DNA from: OPU3-GD-OMZ sp964515235 | GTDB taxonomy: Bacteria; Pseudomonadota; Gammaproteobacteria; Methylococcales; Methylomonadaceae | DNA length: 12,086 nt | Direction of reading: 5' to 3' | NCBI GenBank assembly: GCA_964515235.1 | Contig: CAZEVO010000044.1 | Coordinates: 1-12,086, forward strand | Shown here: one piece after another, positions 1-7,052 of the stretch | Layout: the number at the start of each line of letters is the position of its first letter | Numbering within the stretch: the stretch's first letter is position 1 | Notes under the pieces: model-generated | Told to the model about the DNA's origin: nothing | Databases searched by the model: none | Seen by the model: only the letters and a program-made list of their open reading frames with translations | Made by a program: the position numbers and the translations under genes

Positions 1-29
1 TTATTATGTGTTTGTAACTGAGTTACGAT

Positions 30-809
30 ATGTCAGCAATTAAACCACTTGCACTTTCTTTTCAAACCTTTGGGGATTCCCAAAAACCACCACTAATTAT
101 TTTGCATGGTTTTTTTGCTTCGGCAAGAAATTGGCGTTCTATTGCAAAGCGGTTGTCTGAACAGTTTTGTGTGTATGTACTAGACCAGAGAAACCATGGT
201 GACTCGCCACATTCTGATGTCATGGATTATCCTGCAATGGCACAAGATCTTTTATATTTTTTAGATCAGAATCATTTATTAAGAGTCAATATTTTAGGGC
301 ATAGTATGGGGGGGAAGGTGGCAATGTGGTTTGCGCTTCATAATCCGCAGCGTTTATTAAAACTTATTATTGTTGATATTGCACCGAAAACTTATACTCA
401 TTCGTTTAATGCAACAATAGATGCTTTAAAGCAGATTCCTCTAGATCAAATAAGTATGAGAAAAGAGGCTGATAATTATTTGCAGGAAACCATTCAGGAG
501 AGTAGTTTCAGGCAGTTTTTATTACAGAACTTAGTACTTAAAAAGGGGCATTACCATTGGCGTATTAATTTGTCAGTTTTTCATCGGTGCTCCAAAAATA
601 TTGTTGCTTTTCCCAAAATAGATTCTAATAGACAATGGTCGCAACGAGCATTATTTATAGGCGGAGAGAAGTCAACTTATATAGACAATCAAGCAATTCT
701 AAAAGTGTTTCCTAATGCTGTAATTGATGAAATTGAAAAAGCAGGGCATTGGTTGCATGCAGAACAACCTGATGTCTTTTGTGAGCGAGTATTGGGTTTT
801 CTAGATTAA
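30..809 (+). CDS. ybfF: Alpha/beta hydrolase, YbfF-type esterase
   Basis: A cytoplasmic serine esterase of the alpha/beta-hydrolase fold. The E. coli relative YbfF cleaves acyl-CoA and short acyl esters in vitro, but its physiological substrate is not settled. Visible landmarks are the oxyanion-hole HGFFAS (residues 26-31), the VLDQRNHGDSP loop (50-60), the nucleophile elbow GHSMGG with Ser92, Asp116 in IVDIAPK, and the catalytic His240 in AGHWLHAEQP. At 259 residues it matches the family length and the triad is complete. There is no signal peptide. The ATG at 30 is the first possible start, because the in-frame ATG at 6 runs into TAA at 15. The preceding gene lies outside the window, so operon membership is unknown. 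It is followed by 95 bases before the phosphatase gene. Family assignment is firm; substrate is inference. Confidence 0.9.
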   Translation: MSAIKPLALSFQTFGDSQKPPLIILHGFFASARNWRSIAKRLSEQFCVYVLDQRNHGDSPHSDVMDYPAMAQDLLYFLDQNHLLRVNILGHSMGGKVAMWFALHNPQRLLKLIIVDIAPKTYTHSFNATIDALKQIPLDQISMRKEADNYLQETIQESSFRQFLLQNLVLKKGHYHWRINLSVFHRCSKNIVAFPKIDSNRQWSQRALFIGGEKSTYIDNQAILKVFPNAVIDEIEKAGHWLHAEQPDVFCERVLGFLD

Positions 810-904
810 GAGCCACAGAATTTGTATTAGATTAAATTCGCGGTAGACAAAGTGAATACCTTCAGTAATTAGCATAATACTTTATGTAATTTATAACGTG
901 AAAA

Positions 905-1390
905 ATGATAGAGAAAAAAATGAAAATATTATTTATTTGTACGCATAATCGTTGTCGTAGCATTTTATCAGAAGCCATTACTAATCAATTAGCTAAAGGA
1001 CGGATTGTTGCTCGTAGTGCTGGTAGTCAGCCAGCCGGAGTAATACATCCGTTGACGATTACCTACCTACGTGACAATAATTTTTCAGTACAAGGGCTTA
1101 AGAGCCAGTCGTGGGATGAGTTTTCTGACTTTAACCCAGACTTAATTGTAACGGTCTGTGATCGTGCAGCTCGTGAGGTTTGTCCTGTTTGGTTTGGAGA
1201 TTCGACACAGATTCATTGGGGGCTTGAAGATCCGTCAAAATTAGAAGGTAGTGAGCAAGAAACTGCGATTGCTTTTCAAACAACCATTAATGAAATCAAG
1301 TCAAGAATTCAGGCGTTATTGGCATTGGATGTAGAAAATATTGATACCGCTTCATTAAAACATGCTATGCAAACACTAGGTGCAGTTTAG
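905..1390 (+). CDS. Low-molecular-weight phosphatase / thioredoxin-type ArsC-like protein
   Basis: A cytoplasmic protein of the low-molecular-weight tyrosine phosphatase fold. The N-terminal P-loop is C-x5-R (CTHNRCR, Cys12 to Arg18), and the general-acid Asp-Pro pair is D109-P110 in WGLEDPS. Two further cysteines, Cys85 and Cys93 in VCDRAAREVC, sit where thioredoxin-linked arsenate reductases carry their redox relay, so this is the ArsC-like branch rather than a plain phosphatase. No arsR, arsB or acr3 gene is nearby, so arsenate reduction is possible but unproven. An alternative ATG at 920 would give the more usual beginning MKILFICTHN, and it is preceded by a weak GAG; I keep 905 as the longest form. 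The stop codon overlaps the stop of the convergent M23 peptidase gene by four bases (TTAG). No other feature suggests damage. Confidence 0.85.
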   Translation: MIEKKMKILFICTHNRCRSILSEAITNQLAKGRIVARSAGSQPAGVIHPLTITYLRDNNFSVQGLKSQSWDEFSDFNPDLIVTVCDRAAREVCPVWFGDSTQIHWGLEDPSKLEGSEQETAIAFQTTINEIKSRIQALLALDVENIDTASLKHAMQTLGAV

Positions 1391-2235
1391 TGTGAAAGCT
1401 GGCCTTTTAGCTGAGGTAAATAACGATTAATAAATAATGCAGGGTCAACTTTGGTTTTATTTAAATAAATATTCCAGTGCAGGTGTGGACCGGTTACTCT
1501 TCCGGTTTCACCAACGGTACCAATGATCTCACCGCGGTTAACGAGTTGGCCTGGTTTGACATGAATATCAGTCATATGGAAATAGCCAGAGATTAATCCT
1601 TGGCCATGATCCAGAAAGACAGTCTTACCATTATAGTAAAAGTGACCCGTTTCAAGAACTTTTGCAGGCGTTGGTGCTTTGATAGCAGTGCCCGTAGGTG
1701 CAGCGATATCAAGACCACTGTGTGGATTTTTGGGTTGATTGTTGAAGAATCGTTTTAAACCAAATAGGCTACTGAGTTGCCCCTTAACCGGTAAACTAAA
1801 GTCAGTGGCAATTTGTTCTTTTTCTGACCAAGTATTTAAGGCACGATTGATGGGTATGCGTTCTCTTTTAATGCGTGCAAGGTTGGCAGGGTTTGGGTTA
1901 ACCATTTGAGTGTTTTTAAGGGTTATATATTGTGCTGGATAGTCTTTGGCATTGATGGTGAAGGGTATCTTCTTATGATGTTGGTTACTGGTCTTGATCA
2001 ACAAATTGTGTTTTCCGGGTAAGAGTTGAAGGGGTATACCGACAATTGCTGTCCAGTGATCGTTGTTGTTAACGACTAAAACGCGATTGTTTTGAAACAA
2101 GACAGTTGGTTTTTCGGTATCACTACGGGCAATTTTCTGGATGACTATTCCGCCCGGAACGGCTAAAGACTCAGGAAGTGTCGCAGAGAACGAAAGTGCA
2201 GGGGTCAATAGTAGAAAAATAATTTTTTTTATCAT
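1387..2235 (-). CDS. Exported M23 family (LytM-type) metallopeptidase
   Basis: A probable periplasmic zinc endopeptidase acting on peptidoglycan cross-links. The N-terminus (MIKKIIFLLLTPALSFSA) is a signal peptide, probably cut near residue 18. Residues about 20-140 form a beta-rich N-terminal region with no motif I recognise. The C-terminal M23 domain (about 148-270) holds the zinc ligands H172 and D176 (HSGLD) and the HLH motif H251/H253, plus H220 in GYFHM; the ligand set is complete, so it should be active rather than a degenerate EnvC/NlpD-like activator. The start codon overlaps the xseA stop as ATGA, so it is probably translated by coupling to xseA. I have the impression that the xseA-M23 pairing recurs in other gammaproteobacteria. 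No lipobox is seen. The stop overlaps the convergent phosphatase gene. Confidence 0.9.
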   Translation of the reverse strand: MIKKIIFLLLTPALSFSATLPESLAVPGGIVIQKIARSDTEKPTVLFQNNRVLVVNNNDHWTAIVGIPLQLLPGKHNLLIKTSNQHHKKIPFTINAKDYPAQYITLKNTQMVNPNPANLARIKRERIPINRALNTWSEKEQIATDFSLPVKGQLSSLFGLKRFFNNQPKNPHSGLDIAAPTGTAIKAPTPAKVLETGHFYYNGKTVFLDHGQGLISGYFHMTDIHVKPGQLVNRGEIIGTVGETGRVTGPHLHWNIYLNKTKVDPALFINRYLPQLKGQLSH

Positions 2236-3569
2236 GACTTTATTTCTTTAATTTGGCTAATAACCTGACCATTTGAGAAACGTGTGTTGATTCGGTCGCC
2301 GGGGTTCAGGTTTTTTATAGAGGCGATGACAGTACCGGTTTTAGTATCGGTTATCAAAGCATACCCACGGTTTAGCGTGGCTAATGGGCTCAGGGAGTTT
2401 AACGTCTGGCTACAATGGTTCAATTGATGTTTTTTGGTAGTTAATTGCGTTTTAATGGCATGATTTAGTCGGTTAGATAATAGTTGGTTTTGATGTTTTC
2501 GATCATGAATAGCAATGTTAGGATTGCTTGTTAGCAACTGTGAAGTTTTGAACTTGAGTGTATTTTGAAGTTCATTGAAGATTGTTTTAAATCTGTTTTT
2601 TAACCGAATCTCGAGCTCGTCAAGACGTTGGGCTCGCATTAATAATTGTTGTCTTGGGTCTGATTGTTGAGTGCGGTTATGGAGATTAGTTATTTGTGCG
2701 TTCAAGAGAGTAAAGTGGTTTTTCGTGGTTTTAATGAGGATCTTTTCAAGAGTGTGTATTTTTAGAGCTAACTCTTGGCTATCAGGGCTGACTTGCTCTG
2801 CAGCAACAGAAGGGGTTGCCATTCGCTTATCGGCCACAAAATCTGCAATGGTAAAGTCAGTTTCGTGACCAATGCCGGTGACGATAGGTAGTTTGCTCTT
2901 ATTGATGGAGCGGGCCACAATTTCTTCATTAAAAGCCCAAAGATCTTCTAATGAACCACCGCCCCGCGCGATAATCAGCAGATCGCATTCTGCTCTGCGA
3001 TTTGCTGTTTCTATCGCATTGACTAGTTCATATTTAGCTGAACTGCCTTGTACTGGTGTAGGATAAATAATAATGGGGATAGCACTAAATCGCCGTTTTA
3101 AGACAGACAAAATATCGCGTATAGCAGCACCTGTTGGTGAGGTAATCAGGCCAATGCGATTAGGAAGGTTGGGTAAGCTTTGTTTTAGTTCTTGGGCAAA
3201 TAAACCTTCAGCCTGAAGACGCTTCTTTAAGGTGTCAAATGCACGTAGTAATTCACCCTCACCAGCAGGTTCTATTTTCTCAACGGTGAGTTGGTAGTCG
3301 CCTCGTGTTTCATATAAGCCCACTTGTGCCGTTACAATAATGGCAAGACCATTAGAGGGTTTGAAATGCATATGGCGGATAGAAGATCGAAACATAGCAC
3401 AACGAATTTGTGCGTGCTCATCTTTTAGGGTGAAATAGAGATGTCCCGATGATGGGGCGCTGAGATTAGATATTTCTCCTTCAACACGAATACGTAAGAA
3501 GTGTTGTGATAAGAGTAATTTGGTTTCTCGATTTAGTGCTGAAACGGAGTAGATCGGTTGAGTGCTCAT
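2232..3569 (-). CDS. xseA: Exodeoxyribonuclease VII large subunit
   Basis: The catalytic large subunit of exonuclease VII, which with several XseB subunits degrades single-stranded DNA to oligonucleotides in repair. Family landmarks are all present (numbers for a 445-residue protein): an N-terminal OB-fold (about 10-105), SPTGAAIRDI (144-153), ARGGGSLEDLWAFNEE (201-216), GIGHETDFTIADF (232-244) and ATPSVAAE (251-258). A long helical and coiled-coil stretch follows and then the C-terminal LNRGYALI segment. I chose the ATG at 3569 because it gives the family-typical MSTQPIYSVSALN; an upstream TTG at 3596 would add nine residues and is less likely. No good Shine-Dalgarno site precedes either. 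xseB is not in this window. First gene of an operon with the M23 peptidase; divergent from tusB, with the shared upstream region at about 3570-3683. Confidence 0.96.
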   Translation of the reverse strand: MSTQPIYSVSALNRETKLLLSQHFLRIRVEGEISNLSAPSSGHLYFTLKDEHAQIRCAMFRSSIRHMHFKPSNGLAIIVTAQVGLYETRGDYQLTVEKIEPAGEGELLRAFDTLKKRLQAEGLFAQELKQSLPNLPNRIGLITSPTGAAIRDILSVLKRRFSAIPIIIYPTPVQGSSAKYELVNAIETANRRAECDLLIIARGGGSLEDLWAFNEEIVARSINKSKLPIVTGIGHETDFTIADFVADKRMATPSVAAEQVSPDSQELALKIHTLEKILIKTTKNHFTLLNAQITNLHNRTQQSDPRQQLLMRAQRLDELEIRLKNRFKTIFNELQNTLKFKTSQLLTSNPNIAIHDRKHQNQLLSNRLNHAIKTQLTTKKHQLNHCSQTLNSLSPLATLNRGYALITDTKTGTVIASIKNLNPGDRINTRFSNGQVISQIKEIKS

Positions 3570-3683
3570 GAATATGATTTTAACATGGACAAGCAATGAG
3601 TATTGTTTGATAAATATAAATGCTTTACTTTAAAATTACAGTCTTGAAGTGCTAATATTTTAAGTTCATAGGTTAATTAAATT

Positions 3684-3980
3684 ATGTTGCATATTATTTC
3701 TAAAATACCATTAACAGCGCCGCTATTTGAACGTTTGGGTACCAATGCAAATGATAGTGTTATTGTCATTGGTGATGCTGTTATCACTCTAATGAAGCAA
3801 GGGGAGTGGGCCAATTTTTGGAGTATAGTTTTAGCAAATATGAGCGTTAGTGTATTATCTGTGGACATGGATTTGCGAGGAATTAGTGAGCCTGATTTGG
3901 TTCATGGTCTCAATGTAGTAGATTATTCAGGTTTTGTCGATTTGACGATTATTCACTCGGTTATACACTCGTGGCATTAA
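3684..3980 (+). CDS. tusB: TusB/DsrH-family sulfur-relay protein
   Basis: A small cytoplasmic DsrEFH-fold protein. In E. coli, TusB forms the TusBCD hexamer that passes persulfide sulfur from TusA to TusE for 2-thiolation of the tRNA wobble uridine by MnmA. The family signature is the start MLHIISK, the motif DSVIVIGDAV (24-33) and the C-terminal DYSGFVDLTIIHSVIHSW (80-97), closely parallel to E. coli TusB. The 98-residue length is normal. It contains no cysteine, as I recall for E. coli TusB, and so lacks the cysteine reported in DsrH of sulfur oxidisers. tusD and tusC, which normally precede tusB, are absent: xseA is divergent only 114 bases upstream. The last 10 bases overlap the GTG start of the next gene, indicating coupled translation. 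A weak AGG lies 11 bases upstream of the ATG. Confidence 0.85.
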   Translation: MLHIISKIPLTAPLFERLGTNANDSVIVIGDAVITLMKQGEWANFWSIVLANMSVSVLSVDMDLRGISEPDLVHGLNVVDYSGFVDLTIIHSVIHSWH

Positions 3981-4303
3981 AAGAAATAGGTCAGGACATC
4001 CTCGTCACAAAGGAAGGTTTTTTATGCGACCATCTGGATTGGTCACTTGATGTAGCCAGCACATTAGCTGAACGGAATGGTATAGAAATGACTCAAGCGC
4101 ATTGGGAGATTGTGGATTATACGAGAACTTATTATTTGACTTATAAGCATTTGCCGAATACTAGGGTTTTTATTAAAGGAGTTAAAAAAGCGCTCGGTCC
4201 TAATAAAGGCAATAGCCGCTATTTACATCGTTTGTTTCCCGAAGGTCCTTTGCGTTATGCTTGTAAGTTAGCAGGCCTTCCTAAACCGCCATCATGTTTA
4301 TAA
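3971..4303 (+). CDS. tusE: TusE/DsrC-family sulfur-transfer protein with both conserved cysteines
   Basis: A cytoplasmic sulfur carrier of the DsrC/TusE family. TusE takes sulfur from TusBCD and hands it to MnmA; true DsrC proteins carry the trisulfide substrate of DsrAB. The family C-terminal arm ends AGLPKPPSCL, with the essential penultimate cysteine at Cys109. A second cysteine, Cys98, lies 11 residues before it, the spacing that defines DsrC rather than the single-cysteine TusE of E. coli. The motif GNSRYLHRLFPEGP (80-93) is also typical. Length is 110 residues, as usual. The start is GTG, inside the end of tusB; MALKEIGQDI at the beginning fits the family. Stops 18 bases from the convergent hslR. 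Without dsrAB in view a tRNA-thiolation role is the safer guess; either is inference. Confidence 0.9.
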   Translation: MALKEIGQDILVTKEGFLCDHLDWSLDVASTLAERNGIEMTQAHWEIVDYTRTYYLTYKHLPNTRVFIKGVKKALGPNKGNSRYLHRLFPEGPLRYACKLAGLPKPPSCL

Positions 4304-4321
4304 GAATTAGTGACAATCGTG

Positions 4322-4747
4322 TTATTGACGCACAAACCGGTGTATCTGTCGGCGTTCTTTTTTATTTGGTCGATGCTCTTTGTAGTTATCTGATAGAGCT
4401 TTATTTTCACGATTAAGCACAATCTGCTTTTGTCTTTTGTCGAGACTCGCGGCGCTTTCTTGGTAAAGTAGAATGGCTTCTTTTGCGGGTCTACGGTGTT
4501 TGGCAAGCGATATGATTTCAATGTCCCATTGATATGGATTCTTGTTGATTAACAACTGTACTCCGATTTTAACTTCTTTACCGGGTTTTGATCGTTGGCC
4601 ATTCAGATGTACTTTACCACCAGCAATCGCCTCAGCAGCAAGTTTACGGGTTTTATAAAACCGGGCAGTCCATAACCACTTGTCTAATCGAATGGCATCT
4701 ATCTCTGTATTGACTGTTGTTTTACGTTTATTCACATTTTTTAGCAA
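4322..4747 (-). CDS. hslR: Heat-shock protein 15, ribosome-associated S4-domain protein
   Basis: Hsp15 binds the free 50S subunit that carries a nascent chain after premature dissociation, and helps recycle stalled ribosomes. The sequence has the S4 RNA-binding domain in order from about residue 18 (IRLDKWLWTARFYKTRKLA) to about 68, including GGKVHLNGQRSKPGKEV. After it comes the charged, basic C-terminus with KKERRQIHRF (about 129-138), much like the E. coli protein. Length is 141 residues against about 133 in E. coli. The start is uncertain: the frame opens at a TTG (4747), with a GTG at 4735 as the alternative, and there is no in-frame ATG before the S4 domain. Neither has a clear Shine-Dalgarno site. 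Divergent from the DUF6394 gene, convergent with tusE. Confidence 0.88.
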   Translation of the reverse strand: MLKNVNKRKTTVNTEIDAIRLDKWLWTARFYKTRKLAAEAIAGGKVHLNGQRSKPGKEVKIGVQLLINKNPYQWDIEIISLAKHRRPAKEAILLYQESAASLDKRQKQIVLNRENKALSDNYKEHRPNKKERRQIHRFVRQ

Positions 4748-4831
4748 TTAATTGAGCTCAAGAAAGTGTTTTTGGAGTATTATCCATCATTGTAAATCAT
4801 AACTTAATTTTTACTGCAAAGATTATTTCCC

Positions 4832-4836
4832 GGAGG
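4832..4836 (+). promoter_or_regulatory. Strong Shine-Dalgarno site (GGAGG) of the DUF6394 gene
   Basis: GGAGG lies six bases before the ATG at 4843 and fixes that start over the out-of-frame ATG at 4839. It stands out because most genes in this window have weak or no such site. Confidence 0.85.
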
Positions 4837-4842
4837 AAATGA

Positions 4843-5226
4843 ATGAATCTAGAAAAAGTAATTTTCGGTTTTTTTATTGTATTAGCAATGACCTTAAATT
4901 TTGGTTTTTTCTTAGGAGAAATTGATAACCCTGCACATCATAATGTTTATGAATTATTTGCTGTTGTAGTGGTAAATTTTTTGGCGACAGGTTTAAAATT
5001 AGGGGACAGATCCCAAGTGGGTGCCGTTTTATTATCAACCAGTTTAGTCGCAGATTTACAATTGATAGTAGCAGTATTTTACTGGACGACTGCAGTCCAC
5101 ATTTCAATGGTGGGATTAACTCCCGAAGTCATGGCAAGTATTGTGGCCTTATCGGGCGGGGCACTTTTAGCGAATGTGGTTTCAGTTGTTATTTTAGTTG
5201 CAGATACTCTGATGTCACGCTTATAA
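4843..5226 (+). CDS. DUF6394 family four-helix membrane protein
   Basis: A small integral inner-membrane protein of unknown function that I recognise as DUF6394. Four hydrophobic segments are visible: about 6-24, 36-53, 60-82 and 97-122. Polar residues inside them (Asn45, Asp71, Asn111, Asp121) and the loop GEIDNPAHHNVYELF (25-39) are the kind of features that could be functionally conserved. There is no signal peptide, cysteine pair or enzyme motif. The start is fixed by a GGAGG six bases upstream. Only 31 bases separate it from the potassium-channel gene, so the two are very likely co-transcribed, and I suspect this pairing is found in other gammaproteobacteria. By inference it could be an accessory subunit or regulator of the channel. 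The family name is recall, not a search result. Confidence 0.8.
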   Translation: MNLEKVIFGFFIVLAMTLNFGFFLGEIDNPAHHNVYELFAVVVVNFLATGLKLGDRSQVGAVLLSTSLVADLQLIVAVFYWTTAVHISMVGLTPEVMASIVALSGGALLANVVSVVILVADTLMSRL

Positions 5227-5257
5227 ATTCATCATTTCTTAATTTAAGTGTAAAACA

Positions 5258-6997
5258 ATGGCTGCTACAGTTGATCTGAGTCGTGTACTCTTCATTGTGT
5301 TGCGGGAAATGCGAAAGCCAATTCTGGCAATCATTATCGTTTATTCCCTTTCGATTGCAGGAATGGTAATTATTCCAGGACCTGTGGTGGATGGCAAAAC
5401 GCAATATTTAAGTATTTTCCATGCTTTTTATTTTATGACGTATACGGCAACAACGACAGGATTTGGAGAAATACCTTTCCCATTTAGCAATGCTCAGCGT
5501 TTTTGGGCCATTGTTTGCTTGTATATCAGCGTTATTACTTGGTTTTATGCGATAGGTAGTATTATTCGTTTAGTTCAGAATCCTTATTTGGCAAAGGCAC
5601 TGGCTGAGCATGACTTTTCTAATAAAGTTGACCGGATTTCAGATGATTTTTTTATCATCTGTGGCTTTGGTGATACCGGTAGTGTTTTAGCTCGAGGATT
5701 AAGTGACGCTCGCTTAACTGCGGTTATTATTGATAGTAGTGAGGAGCGTATTAAAGCATTGCATTTACGTGATTATAAAGTACCTATGCCTGGGTTGTTT
5801 GCTGATGCAAGTGTTCCAAAACATTTAATAGAGGCCGGCATTAGGCGAGATAATTGCAAGGCAATTGTATCGGTGACGAGTACTGAAGAAACTAATCTAA
5901 AGATTTCTGCAATGGCCAGAATTTTAAACCCTGGAATTGATGTCATAACCAAATCAAAAGTTGAGATTTGGGAGGAAACATTAGCAACGATTGGGGGAAA
6001 GGTTCATATTATTGACCCATTTAAAACGTATGCTCAGTTATTAGCCTCCTCCATTGTGCAGCGTTATTTTTACTCTTTCAATAACTGGTTGGTAGGGGAT
6101 AAATCTACAGAATTAGAGCAACCGTTAAGTCCTCCAGATCAAGGGCTTTGGATCATCTGTGGTTTTGGCCGGATGGGGCAGGAAATTAAGCGGGCATTAA
6201 ACAAACAAGGTCTAAAAACTGCGATTATTGACCCTCAACCGATTAGTCCTGATGAGGAAAATGTTGAGAAATTTGTTTTAGGGCTAACGACGGTCAGGAC
6301 ATTAAAGTTAGCCGGTATTGATCAGGCAGTCGGTATTGTGACAGGAACGGACGATGATGGTCAGAATGTTAGTATTTTATTAAATGCGCGTTCAATAAAT
6401 CCGAATATTTTTACCGTTGTTAGGCAAAATTCTCACGAGAATTTCACAGCTTTTCAGGCAGCTAGAGCTGATATGGTAATGCAGCCTTCTCTGGTCGCCG
6501 CAAGACGAATTATGTTGCTATTAAAAGCGCCGTTGTTGAAGCCATTCTTTAAGTATTTTTTGGATCACCAGGATCGCAATCATGAAATGAATGATGTGAT
6601 TAGTTGGGTGAAAACTTGTGTTGGAGATGAAGTGCCGTTGTTAACGTCATTTCGTATTACTGATGAAAACGCTAATGTTTTATTACGTGCTTTAGAAAAT
6701 AATCCGGTTCACTTAGGTGACTTACTTAAAGACCCACGAGACAGAACAATACCGCTCGACTTAGTAACTTTGGTGGTTCAGTCAGAAAAAGGAGAACTCG
6801 TTATTTTGCCTGGGAGAGACTACTTGATACAAGCTGGAGACCAATTGTTATTATGTGGTACTGATTTAGCTTATCGGTTGTTTTTAGCTACAGTGAACAG
6901 TGAATATAAACTTTACTATGTGCGAACAGGACTGCGTAAACCACGTAGTTTTTTTATGCAATGGTATGTTCGAAAAATGGGGCGAGAAGGTTTGTAA
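5258..6997 (+). CDS. 2TM potassium channel with two RCK (TrkA-N) domains
   Basis: A ligand-gated K+ channel of the inner membrane with two cytoplasmic RCK domains in one chain, an architecture like GsuK of Geobacter. Transmembrane helix 1 is about 20-40, the pore helix about 52-66, the selectivity filter TTTGFG at 65-70 followed by EIP, and helix 2 about 80-104. RCK1 starts at FFIICGFGDTG (nucleotide-binding GxGxxG at 136-141), and RCK2 at LWIICGFGRMG (302-307). A C-terminal RCK_C domain (about 452-536) includes LVVQSEKGELVILPG and AGDQLLLCG. Length 579. Each RCK probably binds a nucleotide such as NAD or ADP, which is inference from the glycine motifs. The filter is TTTGFG instead of the textbook TVGYG. 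Second gene after the DUF6394 protein, followed by a strong terminator. Confidence 0.92.
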   Translation: MAATVDLSRVLFIVLREMRKPILAIIIVYSLSIAGMVIIPGPVVDGKTQYLSIFHAFYFMTYTATTTGFGEIPFPFSNAQRFWAIVCLYISVITWFYAIGSIIRLVQNPYLAKALAEHDFSNKVDRISDDFFIICGFGDTGSVLARGLSDARLTAVIIDSSEERIKALHLRDYKVPMPGLFADASVPKHLIEAGIRRDNCKAIVSVTSTEETNLKISAMARILNPGIDVITKSKVEIWEETLATIGGKVHIIDPFKTYAQLLASSIVQRYFYSFNNWLVGDKSTELEQPLSPPDQGLWIICGFGRMGQEIKRALNKQGLKTAIIDPQPISPDEENVEKFVLGLTTVRTLKLAGIDQAVGIVTGTDDDGQNVSILLNARSINPNIFTVVRQNSHENFTAFQAARADMVMQPSLVAARRIMLLLKAPLLKPFFKYFLDHQDRNHEMNDVISWVKTCVGDEVPLLTSFRITDENANVLLRALENNPVHLGDLLKDPRDRTIPLDLVTLVVQSEKGELVILPGRDYLIQAGDQLLLCGTDLAYRLFLATVNSEYKLYYVRTGLRKPRSFFMQWYVRKMGREGL

Positions 6998-7014
6998 ATT
7001 AGATGAAGTGACGA

Positions 7015-7042
7015 AAAGGCGCTATGGGACGCGCCTTTCTTT
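7015..7042. terminator. Bidirectional intrinsic terminator
   Basis: A perfect 8-bp inverted repeat, AAAGGCGC (7015-7022) and GCGCCTTT (7031-7038), with an 8-base loop TATGGGAC. On + the stem ends in TTTCTTT, and on - the complementary stem ends in CTTTTCG, so it can end both the channel transcript and the convergent ispH transcript. It lies between their two stop codons. Confidence 0.85.
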
Positions 7043-7052
7043 AAGCAATCAT

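Noticed and set aside
2671..3066. Two + strand open frames inside xseA
   Set aside because: They are antisense shadows of the highly conserved XseA frame.
4255..4521. 88-codon - strand frame overlapping hslR and the end of tusE
   Set aside because: Shifted-frame shadow of hslR; low-complexity product with no family features.
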